DNA of 6,144 nucleotides. Origin: Kiritimatiellales bacterium (lineage in GTDB: Bacteria > Verrucomicrobiota > Kiritimatiellia > Kiritimatiellales > Pontiellaceae). The stretch is from positions 1 to 6,144 of the forward strand of contig JAIPIO010000235.1 of NCBI GenBank assembly GCA_021734595.1, read 5' to 3'. The translations under genes and the position numbers were made by a program. The notes beneath the pieces are model-generated. The model saw only the letters and a list, made by a program, of their open reading frames with translations, had not been told where the DNA came from and did no database searches. This document shows positions 1 to 4,534 of this stretch, in pieces (position 1 is the stretch's first letter; the number at the start of each line of letters is the position of its first letter).

Positions 1-411
1 CATATCTTTCGGGGCGAAAGATATGTCATCGAGAGCGATATCCGGGGGCACAGGGTGGTGCTGGATCAGCCGGTGAATGTTGCAGGAACGGACACCGGGC
101 CCACATCGCTGGAGCTGATGCTGGCCGCGCTGGCCGGTTGCATCGGAACCATGGGTCGTGTCATTGCCATGCAGCGGAAAATCAACCTGCGGGGTATGCA
201 TATCAAGGTCGAAGGCGAACTGGAGCTCGACGGTCTGCTCGGGAAATCCGCCGAGAAGCGAACCGGTTTCGATGGCCTAACCATCACGGTGGACGTCGAT
301 GCCGACATGACCGATGAGGAAAAGGAAGCCTTTCTCCACGAAGTCGACCTCCGTTGCCCGGTTTCCGAAAACCTGCTCAACAACACACCGATCAACGTTA
401 AGCTTGCATAG
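1..411 (+). CDS. OsmC/Ohr-family peroxiredoxin-like protein, 5'-truncated
   Basis: The open frame enters from the left edge (first full codon at base 1) and stops with TAG at 409-411; 136 residues are visible. Family features seen: a GTDTGPTSLELMLAALAGC stretch ending in Cys at visible residue 47 (bases 139-141), then a second Cys in RCPVSENLL at visible residue 119 (bases 355-357). These are the two redox cysteines of the OsmC fold, which in characterised members reduce organic or hydroperoxide substrates in the cytoplasm. OsmC proteins are about 135-150 residues, so probably only a few N-terminal residues are missing and the true start lies upstream of the window. The GTG at 55 is not a credible start because the frame upstream already encodes family-like sequence (FRGERYVIESD). 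It is separated from the chaperone genes by a strong terminator, so it is a different transcription unit. Whether it is OsmC, Ohr or a YhfA-like subtype cannot be settled here. Confidence 0.88.
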   Translation, partial: HIFRGERYVIESDIRGHRVVLDQPVNVAGTDTGPTSLELMLAALAGCIGTMGRVIAMQRKINLRGMHIKVEGELELDGLLGKSAEKRTGFDGLTITVDVDADMTDEEKEAFLHEVDLRCPVSENLLNNTPINVKLA

Positions 412-435
412 TCATATTGGGTCGTATTGCCTATG

Positions 436-463
436 AAAGGCCGCTTTTGCGCGGCCTTTTTTT
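436..463 (+). terminator. Rho-independent terminator after the OsmC-like gene
   Basis: A perfect 9-bp stem, AAAGGCCGC (436-444) with GCGGCCTTT (451-459), closes a 6-nt loop and runs into seven T residues (457-463). It starts 25 nt after the OsmC-like stop codon. It insulates the downstream sHSP operon from read-through. The A-rich left flank could give weak activity on the other strand, but no gene on that strand needs it. Confidence 0.93.
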
Positions 464-599
464 GCTGTCCGGCCAAGGCGTTGCTTGTGGGTCATTTTTT
501 TACTTTTGCGACACACCATTGTGCCATTTTTTCCCGGGATGCCTGGATGGCGTTATCCGTAAACCATTGAAAAGAAAGGGGAATTCAATCTTTGTCGTG

Positions 600-615
600 T
601 TGGCACGCTTTTTGT
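600..615 (+). promoter_or_regulatory. Candidate sigma-54 (RpoN) promoter of the sHSP operon
   Basis: Seen: TTGGCACG (600-607), four bases, then TTGT (612-615). This matches the sigma-54 consensus TTGGCACG-N4-TTGC at every position except the last (T for C), with the -24 GG (602-603) exactly 10 bases from the -12 GT (614-615). Transcription would start near 627, giving a leader of about 65 nt before the first sHSP start at 692. It lies in the only gap between the OsmC terminator and the sHSP genes, in the correct orientation. I found no convincing sigma-70 or sigma-32 promoter there. Upstream, CACA-N4-TGTG (512-523) and TCCCGGGA (532-539) are short palindromes that could be activator sites, but this is weak. 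Confidence 0.6.
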
Positions 616-646
616 TTATGGGCTAGGTGAAGGCTGGATGGGCCGG

Positions 647-667
647 TTCCCGCAATGGGTGCGGGAA
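647..667 (+). promoter_or_regulatory. Hairpin in the sHSP operon leader
   Basis: TTCCCGCA (647-654) pairs perfectly with TGCGGGAA (660-667) across a 5-nt loop, within the predicted 5' untranslated leader and 9 nt before the Shine-Dalgarno AAAGGAG at 677-683. There is no T-run, so it is not an intrinsic terminator. It does not cover the ribosome binding site, so a simple RNA-thermometer role is not evident; a 5' stabilising structure or a protein-binding site is equally possible. Confidence 0.5.
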
Positions 668-676
668 GCTAAAGCG

Positions 677-683
677 AAAGGAG
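677..683 (+). promoter_or_regulatory. Shine-Dalgarno that fixes the first sHSP start
   Basis: AAAGGAG lies 8 nt before ATG 692-694. This favours that start over the in-frame ATG at 638, which has no Shine-Dalgarno and would put the leader hairpin inside the coding region. Confidence 0.85.
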
Positions 684-691
684 TGCAAATC

Positions 692-1126
692 ATGTACTGG
701 ACAGATAACAGAGCATGGAGCCCGTTTGCGGAGCTGAGATCTTTGCAACGGGAAATGAACCGTCTTTTTGACGGTTACGATAGCGGGACGGCAATGTCCC
801 GTTTCCCGGCACTGAATGTGTGGGGTAATGATGAAAACGTAATTGTAACAGCCGAGCTGCCCGGACTTGAAGTCGAGGATATCGATATCAATGTCGTCAA
901 CAATCAATTGACGATCAAGGGCGAACGCAAGGGCGACAAGCCGGCGGAAAATGCCGTCTGCCATCGCAGTGAACGCAACACCGGAACGTTCGTGCGCACC
1001 GTGCGGCTACCGTTCGCCGTGGAGAACGGCAAGGTTGCGGCGAAGTATGAAAAGGGTGTGCTGACCGTCACCCTGCCGCGCAGCGAAGCAACCAAACTAA
1101 AACGCATTGAAATCAAAACAGCCTAG
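692..1126 (+). CDS. hsp20: Small heat-shock protein (Hsp20/alpha-crystallin), first of three
   Basis: An ATP-independent holdase that would bind unfolding cytoplasmic proteins and pass them to DnaK. The product has 144 residues, normal for bacterial sHSPs (about 130-170). The N-terminal arm has the usual amphipathic segment (WSPFAELRSLQREMNRLFDGY, residues 9-29, split here only by position). The alpha-crystallin domain runs from about residue 39 to 137, with AELPGL at 54-59 and the hallmark KGVLTVTLP at 121-129. The C-terminal tail carries an I-x-I anchor (IEI, 139-141), which in the family docks into a neighbouring subunit to build the oligomer. One Cys is present (residue 80). ATG at 692 is chosen because of the AAAGGAG 8 nt upstream. 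It is the first gene of a tight three-gene cluster; the next gene starts 14 nt after its TAG stop. Confidence 0.93.
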   Translation: MYWTDNRAWSPFAELRSLQREMNRLFDGYDSGTAMSRFPALNVWGNDENVIVTAELPGLEVEDIDINVVNNQLTIKGERKGDKPAENAVCHRSERNTGTFVRTVRLPFAVENGKVAAKYEKGVLTVTLPRSEATKLKRIEIKTA

Positions 1127-1134
1127 AGGAGGTG
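1127..1134 (+). promoter_or_regulatory. Strong Shine-Dalgarno of the second sHSP
   Basis: AGGAGGTG directly follows the first sHSP stop codon and ends 6 nt before ATG 1141. It is a full match to the 16S rRNA 3' tail and rules out the in-frame GTG at 1132, which lies within the Shine-Dalgarno itself. Confidence 0.85.
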
Positions 1135-1140
1135 TTTGTC

Positions 1141-1542
1141 ATGAAGGAAAACAAGGAAACGAACCTGGAAAAGGTAGGTCATAACGCTGCAGAACCGACG
1201 CGTGATGTGAAGGTGTTCGTTCCCGCAACGGACATCTATGAAAAGGATGATTCCATCCTTGTCCGTTGCGATATGCCCGGTGTTGCGCAAGACCAGATAG
1301 ATATCCGGCTCGACAACACCGAGTTGGAGATCACCGGCACTCAGGCCGGTGGCAAGCCCGAAGGCGTCGATCTGCTGGCCGGGGAATATGAAACCGGCGT
1401 ATTCCGCCGCAAATTCAATGTTACGCAGCTGATCGACCGAGACAAAATCCGCGCCCGCCTGCACAACGGTGTGCTCGACATTGAACTGCCTAAGGCGGAA
1501 CAGGCAAAACCGCGTAAGATCGAAATCACAACAGGAGGTTAA
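1141..1542 (+). CDS. hsp20: Small heat-shock protein (Hsp20/alpha-crystallin), second of three, short N-terminal arm
   Basis: Holdase chaperone of the same family as its neighbours, 133 residues. The alpha-crystallin domain runs from about residue 24 to 120, with CDMPGV at 43-48 and the hallmark NGVLDIELP at 109-117. The tail has an I-x-I anchor (IEI, 127-129). Unlike the flanking sHSPs, its N-terminal arm is short, polar and charged (MKENKETNLEKVGHN), with no PF...LFD amphipathic segment. In this family the N-terminal arm dominates client binding and oligomer size, so this member probably acts as a specialised partner in mixed oligomers; that role is inference. It also differs in the beta5-beta6 region, with AGEYETGVFRRKF (residues 80-92). 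ATG at 1141 is set by AGGAGGTG. It lies 14 nt after the first sHSP and 21 nt before the third, so all three are probably co-transcribed. Confidence 0.91.
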   Translation: MKENKETNLEKVGHNAAEPTRDVKVFVPATDIYEKDDSILVRCDMPGVAQDQIDIRLDNTELEITGTQAGGKPEGVDLLAGEYETGVFRRKFNVTQLIDRDKIRARLHNGVLDIELPKAEQAKPRKIEITTGG

Positions 1543-1547
1543 GCGTC

Positions 1548-1559
1548 AAAGGAGGTGAT
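1548..1559 (+). promoter_or_regulatory. Near-perfect extended Shine-Dalgarno of the third sHSP
   Basis: AAAGGAGGTGAT complements about 11 bases of the typical 16S rRNA 3' end, an unusually long match that predicts very efficient initiation at ATG 1564. It rules out the in-frame GTG at 1555, which falls inside it. Confidence 0.85.
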
Positions 1560-1563
1560 AACG

Positions 1564-2046
1564 ATGAAAGACAAGTTGGTTCCCTGGCAAAAGCATTCGT
1601 TGCGGCATGACCGGCATGGGGACGAGCATCCGTTCGACCTGCTCCATCGGGAAATCAACGACCTGTTCGACACCTACTACCAGTGGGGTGGCAGGTTGGA
1701 CCGCCATGCAGCGGATTCGACTCGCTTCGAGTTGTCGGAGACCGACGACGAAATTCGGGTGAAGGTCGAACTGCCCGGCATGGATGAAAAGGACATCGAG
1801 GTTTCTCTCGATGAAAACATCTTGGTCATCCACGGTGAAAAGAAGGAGCAGAGCGAGAGGAAAAAACGGAACTACCATGTTTCCGAAATGAGATATGGCA
1901 GCATCCACCGTTCTTTCCCGTTGCCAACCGAGGTCGATGCCACCAAAGCGGAGGCCAAGTTCAAGCGCGGCGTGCTCACGCTAACGTTCCCGAAAACGGA
2001 GCGGGTGAAGGCTGAACGAAAGCGTATTCCGGTTCACTCGGATTAA
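1564..2046 (+). CDS. hsp20: Small heat-shock protein (Hsp20/alpha-crystallin), third of three
   Basis: Holdase chaperone, 160 residues, the longest of the three. The N-terminal arm is rich in His, Arg and Asp and carries the common amphipathic segment HPFDLLHREINDLFDTYY (residues 22-39). The alpha-crystallin domain runs from about 53 to 148, with VELPGMDEKDIEV at 68-80, a YGSIHRSFPLP strand region at 111-121 and the hallmark RGVLTLTFPK at 135-144. The tail anchor is I-x-V (IPV, 155-157) rather than the I-x-I of its neighbours. It has no cysteine. The three proteins differ clearly in sequence, so this is an old set of paralogues or a mixed acquisition, not a fresh tandem duplication. A strong hairpin begins 7 nt after the TAA stop and likely marks the 3' end of the operon mRNA. 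Confidence 0.93.
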   Translation: MKDKLVPWQKHSLRHDRHGDEHPFDLLHREINDLFDTYYQWGGRLDRHAADSTRFELSETDDEIRVKVELPGMDEKDIEVSLDENILVIHGEKKEQSERKKRNYHVSEMRYGSIHRSFPLPTEVDATKAEAKFKRGVLTLTFPKTERVKAERKRIPVHSD

Positions 2047-2052
2047 GTCCAA

Positions 2053-2083
2053 GGGCGGGGATGGAAACATTCCGTTCCCGCCC
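2053..2083 (+). terminator. Long hairpin after the sHSP operon (3' end or stabiliser)
   Basis: GGGCGGGGATGGAA (2053-2066) pairs with TTCCGTTCCCGCCC (2070-2083) across a 3-nt ACA loop: 14 consecutive pairs, two of them near the middle G-T wobbles. It starts 7 nt after the third sHSP stop. No T-run follows, so it is not a canonical intrinsic terminator. It is more likely a 3' stabilising structure or part of a factor-dependent stop. Its right arm overlaps the start of the DnaJ-like remnant. Confidence 0.55.
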
Positions 2084-2263
2084 GGTGCCCAGCCCGGTTG
2101 GATATTCCGGTTCGCGGGTAAAGGCCTAAAGAAACCCGGCGGTGAGCGCGGCGATCTTTACGCCACCATCAAACTCGTCGTTCCGCAGCACCCGACTGCG
2201 GAAGAAAAACAACTCTACGAGCAGCTCGCCAAACTTGCGGCGAAACCCTGCCAGATGCCATGA
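2066..2263 (+). pseudogene. C-terminal remnant of a DnaJ/CbpA-type J-protein
   Basis: Reading in frame from 2066 to the TGA at 2261-2263 gives 65 residues that resemble the last part of the DnaJ/CbpA C-terminal substrate-binding domain: IPFPPGAQPG, then GKGLKKPGGERGDLY, then TIKLVVPQHPTAEEKQLYEQL. In intact CbpA-type proteins (about 300 residues) the corresponding text is IPPG-x-Q-x-G...GKG...GDL...V.P..., near the C-terminus. The J domain with its HPD motif and most of the substrate-binding region are missing. The frame has a stop at 2006-2008 and no ATG, GTG or TTG between there and the homology, so it cannot be translated as a normal gene. No stop interrupts the 65 codons, so the loss may be fairly recent. 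It sits between the sHSP operon and dnaK, where a J-protein would be functionally expected. Recognition is from motif memory, not an alignment. Confidence 0.78.
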
Positions 2264-2404
2264 GATCGAACTGCGACAACCGATGCAGAAAAGATTTTCC
2301 CGACCTTGGTTGCGTTGGCGGACCGGGAGGCGGGCAGGTGTGCCACGCTGGTGCAGGGGTGCCACGGGTTGTGCCACACCTGCGCCTTTTCGGTGTCGCG
2401 GTTT
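2264..2404. other. Non-coding stretch with GTGCCAC repeats
   Basis: I see no credible gene here: short frames exist on both strands but have Arg/Pro/Trp-rich, low-complexity translations and no ribosome binding site. The only structure I can support is the repeat block at 2334-2383. The left part (2264-2333) shows nothing recognisable. Confidence 0.6.
2334..2383. repeat. Inverted repeat enclosing three GTGCCAC direct repeats
   Basis: Outer arms GCAGGTGTG (2334-2342) and CACACCTGC (2375-2383) are perfect 9-bp inverted copies 32 bases apart. Inside and overlapping them, GTGCCAC occurs three times (2340-2346, 2359-2365, 2371-2377). This could be a folded intergenic element, a decayed mobile or REP-like repeat, or a cluster of protein sites. 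No transposase or target-site duplication is visible. Confidence 0.6.
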
Positions 2405-2419
2405 TTCCACTGACTGGAA
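2405..2419. promoter_or_regulatory. TTCCA-N5-TGGAA palindrome, copy 1
   Basis: TTCCA-CTGAC-TGGAA. Its centre (2412) lies about 109 bp upstream of the start predicted for the dnaK sigma-54 promoter and 21 bp from copy 2, two helical turns away. It is a possible activator or repressor half of a tandem site. Confidence 0.5.
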
Positions 2420-2425
2420 GGATTT

Positions 2426-2440
2426 TTCCAATGATTGGAA
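2426..2440. promoter_or_regulatory. TTCCA-N5-TGGAA palindrome, copy 2 (best copy)
   Basis: The palindrome extends to TTTCCAA-TGA-TTGGAAA (2425-2441), 7-bp perfect arms around 3 bases. Its centre (2433) is about 88 bp upstream of the predicted dnaK transcription start, the usual range for enhancer-binding proteins that activate sigma-54 polymerase. Confidence 0.55.
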
Positions 2441-2447
2441 ATAATCC

Positions 2448-2464
2448 CCCTGTTTGCAAGGGGT
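2448..2464. repeat. Short stem-loop between palindromes 2 and 3
   Basis: CCCCT and AGGGG flank GTTTGCA, a 5-bp stem with a 7-base loop, in the spacer between the second and third palindromes. No T-run. It is probably minor and may be coincidental in this GC-rich patch. Confidence 0.3.
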
Positions 2465-2477
2465 TGCGCTTTTAGGT

Positions 2478-2492
2478 TTCCAAGGTTTGGAA
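2478..2492. promoter_or_regulatory. TTCCA-N5-TGGAA palindrome, copy 3, next to the dnaK promoter
   Basis: TTCCAA-GGT-TTGGAA, 6-bp perfect arms. The centre (2485) is 52 bp from copy 2, close to five helical turns, so all three copies face roughly the same side of the DNA. It ends 3 bp before the -24 element, where bound protein could contact or block the polymerase. Confidence 0.55.
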
Positions 2493-2494
2493 GG

Positions 2495-2510
2495 TGGCAC
2501 GTTCGGTGCT
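2495..2510 (+). promoter_or_regulatory. Candidate sigma-54 (RpoN) promoter of dnaK
   Basis: Seen: TGGCACG (2495-2501), four bases, then GTGCT (2506-2510), with -24 GG (2496-2497) and -12 GC (2508-2509) exactly 10 bases apart, the invariant sigma-54 spacing. It lacks only the first T's of TTGGCACG and TTGC. Transcription would begin near 2521, leaving a 27-nt leader that holds the Shine-Dalgarno. A weaker sigma-70 reading overlaps it (TTGGAA 2487-2492, 18 bases, TATAGG 2511-2516; four of six matches each), so dual control is possible. Confidence 0.62.
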
Positions 2511-2521
2511 TATAGGAAGCC

Positions 2522-2531
2522 GTTCCGGAAC
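2522..2531. promoter_or_regulatory. Perfect 10-bp palindrome in the dnaK leader
   Basis: GTTCCGGAAC sits between the predicted transcription start and the dnaK Shine-Dalgarno. It has the same TTCC/GGAA half-sites as the upstream palindromes but no spacer, so it may be related or may be chance. Confidence 0.35.
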
Positions 2532-2537
2532 AAATAC

Positions 2538-2543
2538 AGGAGA
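2538..2543 (+). promoter_or_regulatory. Shine-Dalgarno that fixes the dnaK start
   Basis: AGGAGA; the AGGAG core ends 5 nt before ATG 2548 and 8 nt before the adjoining ATG 2551. It supports a start at one of these two and against the GTG at 2494, which overlaps the promoter region. Confidence 0.85.
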
Positions 2544-2547
2544 TTTT

Positions 2548-4485
2548 ATGATGGCAACAGCAAGTTCTAAAGTATTGGGTATCGACTTGGGTACCACCAA
2601 CTCATGCATGGCTGTGATGGAGGGTGGGGAACCCACCGTTATTCCAAATGTGGAAGGCGGGCGTACAACGCCATCGATTGTGGCTTTCACCAAGAGCGGC
2701 GAGCGGCTGGTAGGTGCCGCGGCAAAACGACAGGCAGTGACCAACCCAATGCACACGGTTTTTTCGATCAAACGTTTCATGGGTCGCAAATACAACGAAG
2801 TGGCGCATGAAATCGATTTGGTTCCCTACGAAGTGGTAAAAGCGAAAAACGGCGATGCGCATGTAAAAATCGGCGACAAGGTCTATTCTCCACCTGAAAT
2901 TTCGGCAATGATTCTTCAGAAGCTGAAAACAGATGCGGAAGCCTACCTAGGGGAAACCGTGTCCCAGGCGGTAATTACGGTGCCAGCCTATTTCAACGAC
3001 TCCCAGCGGCAGGCCACCAAGGATGCAGGCCGGATTGCCGGTCTGGAAGTGCTGCGCATCATCAACGAACCGACTGCGGCGTCGCTGGCTTACGGCCTCG
3101 ACAAGAAGTCGGAAGAAAAGATTGCGATCTACGACCTTGGCGGCGGTACGTTTGATGTGTCGATCCTCGACATCGGCGACGGTGTTTTTGAAGTGACGGC
3201 GACCAACGGTGACGGCCACCTCGGCGGTGACGACTTTGACCAGAAGATCATTAACTGGCTCGTGGCCGGCTTCAAGGCGGACCAGGGAATCGACCTGTCG
3301 GCGGATCCAATGGTGCTGCAGCGGTTGAAGGAAGCCGCGGAAAAAGCCAAGTGCGAGCTTTCCAGCTCGACGCAGACCGATATCAACCTGCCGTTCATCA
3401 CGGCGGATGCCAGTGGTCCGAAGCATTTGAATGTTTCGCTGACCCGCGCCAAGCTCGAAGAGCTGTGCGATGATCTGATCACCAAGGCGATTGCGCCGGT
3501 GAAAAAATGCCTGAGTGATTCAAAACTGAGCCAGTCGGAAGTGGATGAAGTGATTCTCGTTGGCGGATCAACCCGCATGCCGAAGGTTCAGGACTCCGTA
3601 AAGGAAATCTTTGGGAAGGAACCGCACAAGGGTGTGAACCCGGATGAAGTGGTGGCCGTTGGTGCCTCCATTCAGGGCGGTATTCTCAAGGGCGAAGTAA
3701 AAGATGTTCTGTTGCTCGACGTGACTCCGCTGACGCTGGGTATTGAAACCCTCGGCGGTGTCCGCACAGCGCTGATTGAACGCAACACGACCATCCCGAC
3801 GAAGAAGAATGAAATTTTCTCGACCGCGGCGGACAACCAGCCTGCCGTGGAAATCCATGTGCTCCAGGGCGAGCGTCAAATGGCCAAGGACAACAAGACG
3901 ATCGGCCGCTTCAATCTGGACGGCATCCCGCCGGCACCGCGCGGTGTCCCGCAGGTTGAGGTTACGTTTGATATCGACGCCAACGGCATCCTGAAGGTGA
4001 GCGCGAAGGATCTCGGTACCGGCAAGATGCAGCATATCACCATTACCGCATCGAGCGGTCTTTCAGAAGAGGAGATTAACGGTATGGTGAAGGATGCCGA
4101 AGCCCATGCGTCGGAAGACGCAACGGTCCGCGAACAGGTTGATCTGAAAAACCAGGCGGATTCCACGGTGTTCCAGACGGAAAAATTCCTCAAGGAGAAC
4201 GCGGACAAGGTTTCGGCGGATAAGAAAGCCGAAGTCGAGCAGGCGATTGAGCCGCTGAAAAAGGCGCTGGAAAACGAGGACTATGAAGGCATGAAGACCT
4301 GCCTTGAAACGCTGAACGAAAAGATGCAGGCCGCCGCCACGGAAATGTATGCGCAGGCGCAGCAGGAACCGGGCGCGGAGGCCGGTCAGCAGGATGCCGA
4401 TGCGGGCGCGGGACAGGAGAAACCGGCAACGGATGTCGAGGAAGCCGACTTTGAAATGGTTGACGACGACGATAAGAAGGCGTAG
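2548..4485 (+). CDS. dnaK: Chaperone protein DnaK (Hsp70)
   Basis: ATP-driven cytoplasmic chaperone that binds exposed hydrophobic segments; works with a J-protein and the exchange factor GrpE. Full length at 645 residues (family about 610-650). Nucleotide-binding domain: IDLGTTNS at 12-19, AYFNDSQRQATKDAG at 147-161, IYDLGGGTFDVSIL at 194-207, VILVGGSTRMPKVQ at 335-348. Interdomain linker VLLLDV at 387-392. Substrate-binding beta domain about 393-505, helical lid about 506-600, then an Ala/Gln/Gly-rich tail ending in the conserved-type acidic ADFEMVDDDDKKA. The insertion around residues 61-80 (RQAVTNPMHTVFSIKRFMGR) is typical of Gram-negative-type DnaK. Start: ATG 2548 or the next codon, ATG 2551; the Shine-Dalgarno allows both, and homology starts after either. 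No grpE, hrcA or intact dnaJ adjoins it; groES follows after 100 bases without a terminator between, so read-through is likely. A sigma-54-type promoter lies upstream. Confidence 0.98.
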   Translation: MMATASSKVLGIDLGTTNSCMAVMEGGEPTVIPNVEGGRTTPSIVAFTKSGERLVGAAAKRQAVTNPMHTVFSIKRFMGRKYNEVAHEIDLVPYEVVKAKNGDAHVKIGDKVYSPPEISAMILQKLKTDAEAYLGETVSQAVITVPAYFNDSQRQATKDAGRIAGLEVLRIINEPTAASLAYGLDKKSEEKIAIYDLGGGTFDVSILDIGDGVFEVTATNGDGHLGGDDFDQKIINWLVAGFKADQGIDLSADPMVLQRLKEAAEKAKCELSSSTQTDINLPFITADASGPKHLNVSLTRAKLEELCDDLITKAIAPVKKCLSDSKLSQSEVDEVILVGGSTRMPKVQDSVKEIFGKEPHKGVNPDEVVAVGASIQGGILKGEVKDVLLLDVTPLTLGIETLGGVRTALIERNTTIPTKKNEIFSTAADNQPAVEIHVLQGERQMAKDNKTIGRFNLDGIPPAPRGVPQVEVTFDIDANGILKVSAKDLGTGKMQHITITASSGLSEEEINGMVKDAEAHASEDATVREQVDLKNQADSTVFQTEKFLKENADKVSADKKAEVEQAIEPLKKALENEDYEGMKTCLETLNEKMQAAATEMYAQAQQEPGAEAGQQDADAGAGQEKPATDVEEADFEMVDDDDKKA

Positions 4486-4500
4486 TTGAATGCCGGACCG

Positions 4501-4528
4501 GGAACATTGAACATCGAAATTTGAAATA
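4501..4528. repeat. 7-bp-periodic GAACAT-like tract upstream of groES
   Basis: Four consecutive 7-mers, GGAACAT, TGAACAT, CGAAATT and TGAAATA, share the form NGAAMWT-like and keep exact 7-bp phase. It may be a small degenerate heptamer repeat of the kind scattered between genes in some environmental bacteria, or part of an unusual groES promoter. TTGAAC (4507-4512) and TATAGG (4527-4532) lie in it, but their 14-base spacing is too short for a normal sigma-70 promoter. Confidence 0.5.
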
Positions 4529-4534
4529 TAGGGT

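Noticed and set aside
417..626. A 69-codon plus-strand frame between the OsmC-like gene and the sHSPs.
   Set aside because: It runs straight through the terminator hairpin and the sigma-54-type promoter, has no ribosome binding site and gives an unrecognisable translation.
681..689. GAGTGCAAA resembles the right arm of a CIRCE element (GAGTGCTAA).
   Set aside because: No TTAGCACTC-like left arm lies at the required 9-base distance; the GAG belongs to the Shine-Dalgarno of the first sHSP.
784..801. CGGGAC and GTCCCG form a 6-bp hairpin early in the first sHSP gene.
   Set aside because: Short, inside coding sequence and without context; likely chance.
2126..2500. Overlapping short frames on both strands in the gap before dnaK.
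   Set aside because: Translations are Arg/Pro/Ser-rich with no family resemblance or ribosome binding site; they overlap the J-protein remnant, which is the frame with real similarity.
2494..2547. An upstream GTG start that would add 18 residues to DnaK.
   Set aside because: It lies in the promoter, lacks a Shine-Dalgarno, and the added residues are not part of DnaK; the AGGAG at 2538-2542 marks the ATG at 2548/2551.
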